From contig CM119267.1 of the NCBI GenBank assembly GCA_051294375.1, positions 25,807,293 through 25,871,292 of the forward strand: a DNA stretch of 64,000 nt, read 5' to 3'. Every line of letters begins with the position of its first letter. The stretch's first letter is position 1. The translations under genes and the position numbers were made by a program. Under the pieces are notes generated by a model, which saw only the letters and a list, made by a program, of their open reading frames with translations, ran no database searches and had not been told where the DNA came from. Positions 33,001-43,400 of this stretch are shown here, piece after piece. This DNA is from Paraspadella gotoi (lineage: Eukaryota; Chaetognatha).

Positions 33001-34571
33001 AGTATTGTTGTATTCTACTGCCTGAACCAATTAATTTTTTCTTTCACCAATCATTATCTTTTTAAAAAAGCTATATTTTTGATAAATATTTTCTTAAAAT
33101 AATAAAGAAATAGTGGTTGTACCAATTTCACAGTAAAAATGAATAATAAAAAAAAGTAATACAAATTTGTTAACCTGCAAGAGCCATGTTAATATTGTTA
33201 TATAAATTAGCTTTTTCAAATATTTTTATTATACAGAATTCACATAATCAACTATCAAAACAAATTAAAACATATGTATTAATTGTTTTTTAAAAAATAG
33301 TTATTATTAAATTGTTTATGCTCTTTAAGCCTTATATTCAACCTTACGATGACGCATTAATCTCATTTGCATATTCCAGTCACTCGATTTTTATTACTAA
33401 CTTTTTGAGCATACTTCACCCACCGGCTGCGTATCTAATTTTCATTAAATATGGTTCTGATCATATTTTTTGAAAATCTGAATCTAGATTCAGGCACTAA
33501 TATTGTGGCGGTATATTCACACCAACTCACATCCACCATCAGAGGGGGAACCCACCATCCTAAGCGTTGCGTTCCATCCACAGTCCTAACGACTTCCCTC
33601 TGCGTTGGCAAAGCGAGACCGTCCAAGGGTATCCGCGCCAGTGACTGGATGCGTCACTGAGGGTCGGAAACCCCCAAAGCCAACAGTGAGATGTCCCATC
33701 CCAAATAGACATCATAAGCAACCCGGCTGTTGCTAGAGTTTCGTTCACCGCTAATTTTTCAGGAAATTCGCTTAACCTAGGCGAAAAATCTTGCTTAAAA
33801 AAAAATTCATAGGCTTCACAAGACATTACACTTTCACAATATCCCAAGGTTAATGTATTGTATTATATTTTTTTACCTAGAAATTATAAAAGAATTAGAA
33901 AAATAAAAAATATTAGAAAACAACATAAGTGTATAAAGTAAGGGGAAGAAAGAATAAGAGAGATTAGGATAGAAAAAAGATTGGGGTTGATAATAAAAAA
34001 AAAACATTGAAAAAATGGAGAAGAGAGAGAGGGGGGAAATATGGTGTGAAAGGGAGAGGAGAATAAGAGATGACGGGAAAAAAATACTTTTCTTTTAAAA
34101 AATCAATGATTTCCTAACAAATATTAACAAAAATTGTATTTGAAAATTAACCGAAGTTAATCGTTAAAATAGATATATTAACGGTTAGGTTAAAATTATA
34201 ATTAACCGTTAATATAATATGTATTGGTTCAGGACACTCGCATTCTCTACGGGTGCGACGAATGCGAGAAAAACTTCACCAGCATCACTAACTATCGACG
34301 CCACAAAGTGATGATCCACGGACCTGGCAAGCAAGCTTACCGCTGCGCCGCCTGCGAAAAGAACCTGGCCAGCAAGGACGGACTCCGTCGCCACATGGAG
34401 TCGGTACACCAGACCATCGGAAAGAACTTTGTTTGCGGCACTTGCGGCAACCGATTCTTGCGGAAAGAGTATCTCACCAAACACCTTAAGACTCATCAGT
34501 TCAATTACGAAATTCTTCCCGCCGACACGACGACCACGGCCACGCCTCTTAGTCCCGACGCCGCGTCGTGA
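27067..34571 (+). CDS. Gln-rich C2H2 transcription factor with alternative finger sets
   Basis: Shared exons 27067-27154 and 27236-27335 lead into 27968. Form A uses 27968-29147 (455 residues); form B stops exon 3 at 28649 and joins 29921-30145 and 34233-34571 (477 residues). All joins keep phase: 1, 2, then 0 and 0. The shared part is Gly/Ala and Gln-rich (QHQQQMHQQQ), typical of activation regions. Exon 1 ends in a GC donor (CAG|GCATGT). An in-frame ATG at 27990 gives another possible start. The layout recalls insect lola-like genes, but no BTB domain is visible. Role as a nuclear DNA-binding regulator is inferred. Confidence 0.75.
27510..27897 (+). repeat. Interspersed repeat family C, partly duplicated copy
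   Basis: The segment TGTCCAAAGTCAGGGGCAAG..GTACCAATTTCATA occurs twice (27510-27590 and 27822-27897) around the body GCGGAGTACAATAAGTATTC..GGGACCTGCTATGT, as if two copies inserted head to tail. It lies in intron 2 of the zinc-finger gene. Confidence 0.8.
27968..29147 (+). CDS. Form A terminal exon: Q-rich region plus three C2H2 fingers
   Basis: After the Q-rich region and a TTTTDATPTTS stretch come three close fingers: CPVCAKDF..GNLKRHHKDFH, CDLCRKDF..NLRRHRVGVH and CEVCSKIF..NLKRHRRNVH. All have the four ligands, and NLKRH/NLRRH occupies the helix of each, suggesting related base contacts. The frame ends at 29147 with TAG. The internal donor CAA|GTAATG at 28649/28650 is in phase 0 and would skip all three fingers. 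Confidence 0.85.
29148..29920. other. Form A 3' UTR / form B intron
   Basis: AT-rich, with a T18 run near 29490. Nothing else was recognised. Confidence 0.5.
29921..34571 (+). CDS. Form B terminal exons: four C2H2 fingers
   Basis: Exon 29921-30145 begins after TTTCTTCAG and encodes an acidic lead and finger CEICNKNL..YNLKRHQAAVH. Exon 34233-34571 adds CDECEKNF..NYRRHKVMIH, CAACEKNL..GLRRHMESVH and CGTCGNRF..YLTKHLKTH, then a Thr-rich tail to TGA at 34569-34571. Phase 0 on both sides. The intervening 4.1-kb intron contains an LTR element. If not spliced to the upstream exons, these would be the 3' end of a separate finger gene. Confidence 0.8.
30555..30640 (+). repeat. Repeat family C fragment
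   Basis: GGGAATGAATAAACGATATT and AAAGAGTCTTGATTGAATGA match the middle of family C. Confidence 0.6.
31145..31314 (-). repeat. 3' LTR of the small LTR element
   Basis: Direct repeat of 32828-32997; begins CTTGAGGGGTATTGAAGG and ends AAATCCTCCTCTG on the + strand. Confidence 0.85.
31535..32306 (-). CDS. Element-encoded protein with repeated TQT motifs
   Basis: The main frame (32306-31755, 183 residues) has a helical N-terminus (residues 1-60) and then TQT motifs with Gln at about 73, 80, 91, 104, 118 and 129, plus near-misses TQV at 85 and VQT at 140. Spacing is mostly 11-14 residues. A second frame overlaps it (31810-31535), starts with another STQT and is basic (IYIPPHRR, RRQPAFGKRK), so a frameshift near 31800 probably separates two parts of one protein. 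TQT with 10-14-residue spacing is the known recognition form for dynein light chain LC8. No zinc knuckle or capsid homology was recognised; a gag-like role is inferred from its place between LTRs. Confidence 0.6.
32828..32997 (-). repeat. 5' LTR of the small LTR element
   Basis: Second copy of the 170-bp repeat; followed on the + strand by the AAAAG target duplication. Confidence 0.85.
33504..33740 (-). repeat. SINE-like repeat family A (reverse copy)
   Basis: Begins TGTGGCGGTATATTCAC and ends GCAACCCGGCTGTTGC. Diverged from the 41914-47735 copies by several substitutions. Confidence 0.8.
33741..34215 (+). repeat. Repeat family G, shorter copy
   Basis: Contains TTTTTCAGGAAATTCGCTTAACC at the left and AACGGTTAGGTTAAAATTATAATTAACCGTTAAT at the right in pieces that match 45477-46832. 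The middle is purine-rich. It ends right at the final zinc-finger exon acceptor (TTGGTTCAG|GAC). Confidence 0.65.
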
Positions 34572-34742
34572 CGAGAGTCTTCATCTTTACCTCACCCTCG
34601 ACGCCTCCTGCAGAATTTCCTCTTTGGTCAGTCGTTTACACATAAATACAGAGGCACAGTTTATTGTCTATCAAGTATCAAGCCTGCTTGTCTAACGATG
34701 AAGTCTTTTGAGCCTAGTTTACGTAGGCTGCTTGCTAAGCAG

Positions 34743-34767
34743 TGTCACTAAGCAGTGCTTAGTGACA
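34743..34767. repeat. Perfect 25-bp palindrome
   Basis: TGTCACTAAGCA, one G, then its exact reverse complement TGCTTAGTGACA, about 170 bp after the zinc-finger stop. It can form a 12-bp stem with a minimal loop or serve as a symmetric binding site. Confidence 0.8.
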
Positions 34768-35446
34768 GGTGTCAAAGGAAAACCTTTTTCATCTTTAATT
34801 CTCCCGATTCAAATGATGTGACCACTCATAATTGACCATTATGAGCATTATGGGCATATGTTGTCATCATCGCCGAACTATGCAATCATTTACTCAAATG
34901 TAAATTTCATATATATTCTTGTGATTGTTTCTAGTTTTTTTTCTAGTCCATTTATTTGCTTTTTTAGTGTAATATCATTTTCGCATCATTTATTTGTTAT
35001 ACAATTTTTCAGACTTCATTTTGCCATCGAACCAAAAAATTAATTTTCTACGACAACTACATACGTTTCAGTGGGCAAATATGTTTGTTATTATACGAAG
35101 TTTTTAATTTTCTTAAACTTAAAGTTATTTTAGATCATCTTTTTTTTTTCTTTAGAGGTTTTTCTTTTTTGGTTCTAAATTCTCGGACCGAAAAAAAAAT
35201 ATTGCGGATCGAAGTAGATGAAATTAATTAATTAATGAAATTCTAGTTATCGGATTAGTATTTATTCGACGACGACGACGACGCCGCGATGGAAGAACCA
35301 GCGCTTTGTTCGTCCTCTGGAGGAACGATGGGCGAACGACAAGAAGGATAACACCCAATCTTCGAATAAGGATGAAAATACTTTTACACACAGATTAGCA
35401 TCGATCGAACGACAATCGTATTGATAACAACGTTGGGGTGACCATC
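34768..35446. other. Intergenic region upstream of the DGK epsilon-like gene
   Basis: AT-rich, with a GAC-repeat (CGACGACGACGACGACG, 35270-35285) and short GC-rich segment before the start at 35447. No promoter could be named. Confidence 0.45.
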
Positions 35447-37395
35447 ATGGAGTCGCCGCCCTTAATCTCCTCTTCTTCCTCCTTTTTAGCCTTCGATAAC
35501 TTGACCTCGGTTCTGGTTGCATCTCTGAGCGTCCTTGTCGTCACCGTTCTTCTCGTTTGGATTCTTGACAAATTTAAGGTTCATTATACTTTTTTTTTTG
35601 GCTTTATATCGTAATTCGGAAAGATCACGTTTGCCTTTTTTTTTAAGGAAAGAACAGTTTTACCCAACCCAGTCTTGACAAGAGGCATACAAATTGGTCA
35701 CTATTGGTCCGTCGTAACTCCCATCACGGGTGATTTTAGTTCGAATTGAATACATTAATCTTGCAATTTTCTTAATTTAAAATGACTTCACTTCAATTTT
35801 GGCAGGCCATCCCGCGTACTGCAACGTGTGCGCGGAAGGGCCACTACTCAGCTCCGGCGCCAGATGTGACGCCTGTGGCATCTGGACGGACGAGGTCTGC
35901 ATCTCAGCTGCCGATAAAAAAATCGGGTGCAAGGAGTTGACCAAGGAACATCTCCCAGTCAAGATAAGCTCCTACGATTGGCTGGCCGGGCGGCAGCTCA
36001 CTCCCGCGGAGAAGGAAGAGGAGACGACGCTGGCCGAGGCGAAGCTTACGCACAACTGGAAACGAGGAAACTTGCCGCTCACGGGTCTGTGTGTGTATGT
36101 GAGAAAGATATATTGATATTTTTAGTAGTAATAGTTATTTTTATCGATTTTGCTGTGATTTTGCACATAAGTGGCGTCGTAGTTGTTGTCGTCGTCGGCG
36201 TTCCAAATTATAGATTGCCTTTTTTTTTTATTAAATTTGGGTGTTTGAAGCAGAAAATTTATATACAGCTTCTCATCATCGATGTGCTTAAAATTGAGTC
36301 AGGACAGTTATTAAATATGTTTTTTTTACATTTTATCAAAACAAACAAATTTTCTTTCTTTTATTTTTATATTTCTTTCTCTCTCTCTTTTCTCTTTTAA
36401 TTATATGTCTCTCTCCCTCTCTCTTTTCCCTAATTACTGATTACTGGGAAAAAAACGAGTCTGCAGCTGGCTCTGCAGGGGCTCTCTCTTTTTTTCTTTT
36501 TTCTCCTGCTGCTTCTGATGCTGCCTTTTGATTTTTCTTTTTATCGTCGCAATCGCTAAGCATTTGCGACGATATTGTAACACTTTTTTTAACGCGTTGT
36601 CGTCGTCGGTGGCGTTCCAAATTATAGATTGCCTTTTTTATGATTAAATTTGGGTTTATGAAGCTGAAAATTTATATACAGCTTCTCATCATCGATGTGC
36701 TTAAAATTGAGTCTGGACAGTTATTAAATATTATTTGTTTACGTTTTATCAAAACAAACAAATTTTCTCTTTTATTTTCATATTTCTCTCTCTCTCTCTT
36801 TTTCTTTTAATTACATGTCTCTCTCCCTCTCTCTTTTCCCTATTCACTGATTCATAATCATAGGGGGAAAAAACGAGTCTGCAGCTGGCTCTGCAGGGGT
36901 TTATTCTTTTTCTCTATTTTCTCCTGCTGCTTTTGCTGCTGCCTTTTGAGTCTGCAGCTGGCTCTGCAGGGGCTCTCTCTTTTTCTCTCTTTTCTCCTGC
37001 TGCTTCTGCCGCTGCCATTTGATTTCTTTCTTTTCTCTCTCTCTCTCTGTTTTTTTATTAAAAAAAAAATTGAATTGGGATTGAACTCGTAAAATTAGGC
37101 ATCGCATTCGTGCATGTTATCATTTTGCTATAGTAACATCGGGTTTTTATTTCACTTTACTCTTTACTTTACTTCGTCAGCCTGATTCAAGTTTCACTTT
37201 GTCTTTTGTCTGGGAATGCTGACAGTGTTTAGAGAGGTCGCATTCGATCAAACTTTGTGAGCCGGTAGGAAAGTGAGTGAAGAAGCAAGATATAAAGTTT
37301 TGACGGAATGCAAGTTGAAAAAATTATGCAAGTTGAAAAAATGATGCAAGTTAAAAATATCTTAAAAGCATAAGGATCGTCGCAATTGCATAAAA

Positions 37396-37427
<32 letters not shown>

Positions 37428-40400
37428 TGAGAGAGAGAGAGAAGGAGACATAAAATAAAATAGAGGATATTTGTTTGTTTTGATAAAATGTAAACAAAAC
37501 ATTTAATAACTGTCCTGACTCAATTTTAAGGACATCGATGATGACAAGCTGAATATAAATTATAATTAATTATTAAAATTAATTAATTAATCAATTAATT
37601 AATTATCGTAGGCAGATCCGACATTGTTTGCTCAAACTTGTTTTTTTCTCAGGGGCTGCATCTGCTGATAAGTTGATTTTTTGAAAATGAATTTTTTTTC
37701 TTTTTTTTTTCAGAAACTGTAACTTTAATTTTCCTCGATACTTTATTATTTTTTTTAATTGACAATCACAAAAAAAGAATTTTTCTTTCTGTTTATAAAT
37801 TAATTTTCTTTTCTCAAATTTTTTTTTCTCAGGGACTGCGTCTGCTGATCAGTTTATTTGACAATGAAAATTGACAATGACAAAAGAAAAACTTTTGTTT
37901 TTTTTTTTTCAGAAACTTTAATTTTCCTCGGTACTTTAATATTTTTTTTAATTTACAATCGCAAAATATAATTTTTCTTTGTTTATAAATTAATTTTCTT
38001 TTCTCAAATTTTATTTTTTTAGTATCAAAATTTGTCAATCCAGATTTTTCTTATATACTGATAAGTATGTCTATTCAGCGCGGTGCTCGATCTGTCACGA
38101 AGCTTGCGGCCAAGATCCCGGTCTGTGCGACTGGCGTTGCGTGTGGTGCGCACGCACTGTGCACGACGATTGCGTTGCCCAAGTGAGTCTGGATTTCGTT
38201 GCTGACGTCATCCATTTTCAAGATTGAATTCTTTCTCCATCGAGGTCAGCGAATTTTGCGATTTGGGTCCGCTGAGTCATTACATCATCCCACCGTTCCT
38301 TATCTGTCTTCGGCAGTTGGGAATGCGATCTTATCGAAAAACAGGTTATTCTTTTTTCTTTTCTTTTTAAATTGATTTTTAGTTTAGTTGTGTGGTTTTG
38401 CTTTTGTATAAATTTTGTTTCTTTGCTGATTCTTGGCTGTGGCTGGCTGGTGCGGAGTCGCTGGCTCTCTAAGAGGAACGGGAGATAAATGAGACTTGAA
38501 TAAGTCTGCCAAAATAAATGTGTAATCAAGAAAGGAGCTAACTGCTCCCCAAGTGACTCGAGACTCAAGTGAATCTCTCTCTCTGCCTTGGTGACAACTG
38601 AAACTCGATGAAGAGGAGGGGAAAGGGGATGAAAAAGAGGTGGAAGAGGAAGAAGCTCCGTGGCTCGCGCTCGTGAGAAGAGGAAAAACTGGAACTAAAG
38701 AAAATAACTACTCTTCCCTCTCTGCTTGGATTTCCCAACAATTTTTCCTCTCACTGCATTTACTCCTTCTTTTTAATTTTTTCCCCACCCAATTTCCAAC
38801 TCGATTTCACTCAAATTCGATTCAACTTCATCTTTCCTTTGCAGTCATTACAAAATCCCCGTCGGCTGGGAGGAATCTCTCATCCCTCACTGCCTCCTCC
38901 TCTTCATCCTCTCACGATCCCTCCTCCCGCCCTCAACGCCTTTCTTGGCGCCCTCTCATCGTCATCGCCAACCGGAAGTCGGGCGGAAGCGACGCCGACG
39001 CCATCTTGTCTCAGTTTCGCGAGGTGTTGAACCCTGTACAAGTGGTGGACCTCGCGACGCTGAGTCCTCTAGACGGGCTAAGGTGGTGCCTTCTCTTTCC
39101 CGACGTCAGATTTAGAATTTTGATCTGCGGTGGGGACGGGACGATCGGATGGGTCCTTCGCTCCGCGGACTCGATGGATTTTCCGACCCCGCCTGACTTC
39201 GCCGTCCTTCCCCTCGGCACCGGAAACGACCTTTCGCGGGTGCTGGGGTGGGGAGCCGGATTCACGGCCGCCGAACTCAGCGTTCGAGAGTTTTTGGAGG
39301 GTGAGACGAGGAATGGCTTGTGAAGGGCTTGTCAAGTATAAACCAGTCGGGCATTCGCCCTGCATATAAGCATTAAGGCGGAACAAAGTAAAAACTAAGA
39401 GTTCTGTAATATAAATAGCGTCAGAGCATCCCTGTGGGATAACGAAATTACAAAAAAATTATAGATTTTATGTATAGTTAATAACCTCCTTGTATTTTGA
39501 TGCTTGTGCGGAGTACAATAAGTATTCCCCGATCTAATACTTAAGGGAGTGGTCTTTTCATACAATTGAAACATTCTTTGAAATATTTTCCACTTCATTG
39601 ATAGGGAAGCCAGGTACTCTGGGAGTGAATAAACGGGACTGTGAGAGTCTTGATTGAAAGCTTGCAGGGACCTGCTATGTAATTATCTTGTAAGAGTGAT
39701 GGAGGCCTTAAACCACCAAAGCCTGTCCAAAGTCAGGGGCAAGATAGCTTATTTATTAAATGAATGGATAATTTTTATATTGGTTGTACCAATTTCATAG
39801 AAGCTTTTAAAGCTTATCGTATTACTATATATATTTTTAAAAACGGATTCAGGTAGAGCTTGAAAAAATAAATAAAAAATATTAATACAAGATTTCTAAA
39901 TTTTTATGTTTTATTGGTTGAAATTAGAAAAAAATATAAAAATTATGGTACTGCAGTCTTTTGTTCTCTCTCTCTCTCTCTTCTTCTCTTCTCTCTCTCT
40001 CTCTCTCCTTCTCTTCTCTTCATTGTTGATCCTCGACGCTCAACGGACTCATGGCTACGTCCAATTCTTCCGAACACGCAACCGATCTGGAATTCGACGC
40101 GAATGTCGGCCACATCGTCTCTCTACCGGACTGGGACGAAGAGACGCCCATCGCTTGGATACAGCGATGCGAGGCGATTTTTGCGATTCGGCGCATTTCC
40201 ACTTCAGTTACGAAATACTTTCATCTTATCGCCAAGTTGACGTCACGCCAGATAACTCGCCTCGGCCCCGTCGCGCTCGAACGCCCGTCCGAACGACCTT
40301 CCGAACGACCTTACGAGCAGCTCGTCACGGAGATCCGACGCCGTTACACGCCGGAAAAGCATCGAGTCGCCTCGTCCTTCCTTTACGGCGGCGATAACGG

Positions 40401-43400
40401 TGAAAACGCCGACGATTATGCCGCGAAAATCAAGTGTGATATTGCCTCACTTTCACTCGATGAAGAGGCGACAGCCGAAAGATCAAGGAACCGCCGGTGC
40501 CGCATCAAAAGCGCTGATGCCGCCTAAAAGGGATTTTGCCGCCGATGGCCCGGACGATCGCGGTTTTTGCCGTTATCACGCGGAATTCGGCGCCCGCGCT
40601 CGTAGTTGTCGCCAACCATGCTCTTGGGCGTCGGGAAACGCCTCAGCCGCCCGCCCGCAGTGAACATGGCAATGGCACGCCTCTTCTCTCTGTTCACGAC
40701 TACGACTCTGGACTCTAATTCCTCGGGGATACGGGCGCGGAAGTAAGCCTTCTGCCCCCCTCGCCTTACGACCGGCGTTGGAACGCCGCGTCGTCCCCAT
40801 CCCTCAATGCCGCCGATGGATGGCGGATCCGTTCTTACGACTATGACTCTGCGGCTCACATCCAAACGCCTTACTGGACGTTTCATCGTTGCAGACGTCG
40901 TCCAATGCTCCTAGCTCCTGGAACGTCTCAACCTCCTCGCGGTACCAGCGAGAACATCCTTTGGGATGGCAAAAGAGACGGGAGGCCCGAAAAACAAGGA
41001 AAAGATTAAGCCGAAAGGTAGACTCCCGATCCGTTTTTATGCCACCCATGTCACCTCCTAAAACAACACACTGGCTACAGCCTCTTAAGGCTGCGTCGCG
41101 TGATTTAAATAAGGACGAGGAACGAAGAAGACTGATGGAAGTGAGGGCGGTCCTGGTGACAATCCATCCAAACCCAGGGCCAAAGGAGGTTATCAGAGAA
41201 TGGGATGTTATTCTACTGAGCGAAATTTGGGCGGAAAAAGATGGTGTCATTTGGATGGGACAGGAGGAGGAAGCAGCAGTCATCATACATTCAACAAAGG
41301 CAGGAATCCTCCTGAGAGACGAAGCTTTAAAGAAATGGTGTGAAGAAGGCCAAAAGAAACAAATTTTCAGAAAGATGTGTGTCGGTCAAATTGGGTGAGA
41401 TTACACTGGTGTCCACATACATGCCGGAGAAAAAGCGAGGAAACCTGACAGAAACAGAAGAAACTCGGGAAGCGCTAAAAGAGCATATAGGCTGGGCAAA
41501 AGATGATGAAATATTACTAGAGGGAGGAGACTTTAATGCGCATATAGGGGGGAATGAAAGCAGGAACAGAACCACAGGGGTCTTTGGACTAAGAAGGTCA
41601 AACGAGCAGGGTCGAGATCTGGTAAACTGGTGCGAGGAGAATGGGCTATTTTGGGTCAACAGCTTCTATAAGGAGAAAAACAGAGGAACGTGGTTTTCAA
41701 CTTTGAACGGGAGTTGGTTCGAGTTAGATGGATTCATAATAAAGGCAGACCAACGCCACCATTACGTTAAGAAAAGTAGGACTGTAGGTGATTTGTTCCT
41801 AATTTTTTCACTTTAGCTTATTTTTTATTATTATTTATTAATAAATATAGCTAACAAACTATTAATAAAATATAAAATTTGTAAATAAACTTACCAAAAT
41901 ATTTATATGGGTCTATGGCAACAGCCGGGTTGCCTGTGATGCCCACTGGGATGGGGCATCCCACCGTTGGCCCTGGGGGCCTCCGACCCTCAGTGATGCC
42001 TCCAGTCACTGGCGCGGCCACCCTAGGACGGTCTCGCTTTGCCAACGCAGAGGGAAGTCGTTAGGACTGTGGATGGAACACTACGCCTGGGATGGTGTGT
42101 TCCCCCTCTGAGCCAATGGATTTGGCTGACGGATGGTGGACGTGAGGCGGTGTGAATATACCGCCACAGGTCTTTAATTTCATATTATGTAAGTTAAATA
42201 TAGCTTTTATAAAATCTTAATAATTTGAGTTTCTTATACTCTACAATGTTTGCTCCATTTTAATAGAACCTTATATGCTGCAAAAATCGCCATTTTCGAC
42301 AAAGAAGATGAGACTATACAAAAAAATGGTTATCATCATCGAATTCTCCAGACTTTATTACACTAAAATAGCTATGTACCTCACTTGATTTGTTATATTT
42401 TGTTATTTTTCAACGCCCTACAGAGGAGTTTGTCTGCTATCCATGGCGAGCAGAGTCTTGGCTCGAGTAGTAGCTAGCAGGCTTAAAAAGTTGGCTGAGG
42501 ACATGGGGCTTATGGATGACGATCAGGCAGGTTTTTGAAGTGGTAGATCAATGGCTGATGCTACACAGATGATGATGAGGATGCTTTAGATCTTGAGGGA
42601 AGGAGATTAAAGAATCAAGACACCTTTAATCCATCGGCATGTGGACAATTAAGATTAGCCAGATCTAAATCTTTTGTTTTTATATAATTATATTTCTCCA
42701 CTAGAGATGGCTCAACTATTTTTAGCATTTTGTTTATTAAACGATTACCTGTACTTGTTAACTGAATGATTTCAGTCTTGATGTTTTTTCACCTCATGTT
42801 AATAACATTAAAACAATGTTTCTCTCTCATCATGCTTTTATTTAATTCTCCAAATGTAATGAGTACATTAACTACAATTAAATAATCAAATCAAAACGAA
42901 TAATGTTTCTTGCCACAGGCAAGGTTGCTGGACCTAAGGAAAGCTTATCCAAGAGTCAACAAACCGGCTTTGTGGCGTCCCCTTGGAAGATATGGTCTTG
43001 GTGGTGCATTCTTGAAAGTCTTAATAAACCTCTACGAGACGACAGAATACGCGGTGAGAGGAAAAGGAGCAAGTGAAGCATGGGTCCCACAGAGGGGCCT
43101 GAGAGAAGGGTGCCCTACCTCATGTGACTTATTTAACATCTACCATCAAGCCGTCATGAGGAGAGCTGCAGAGGAGAGAAAAAACAAAGCGGAAGAGAAG
43201 AATCAAGTTTTTGGGATCTAGTACAACTGGGTTCGGGGTAGTTCTATTCAGGGGGATATGTGGGGTAGGAACAATTCGGAATCAGTCACGATAGTAATTG
43301 ACAAGAGCCTCTTTGCGGACGACACAACTTTAGTAGGGGATGAGGAGGAGCTAGAGGTTGGGGTCGAGATTGTGAAAGAAGTCATGGGCAGATATGAAGA

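Noticed and set aside
38640-38844. N-terminal extension of the DGK catalytic ORF back to 38640
   Set aside because: It crosses the acceptor TTTGCAG at 38844; microexon phase supports starting at 38845.
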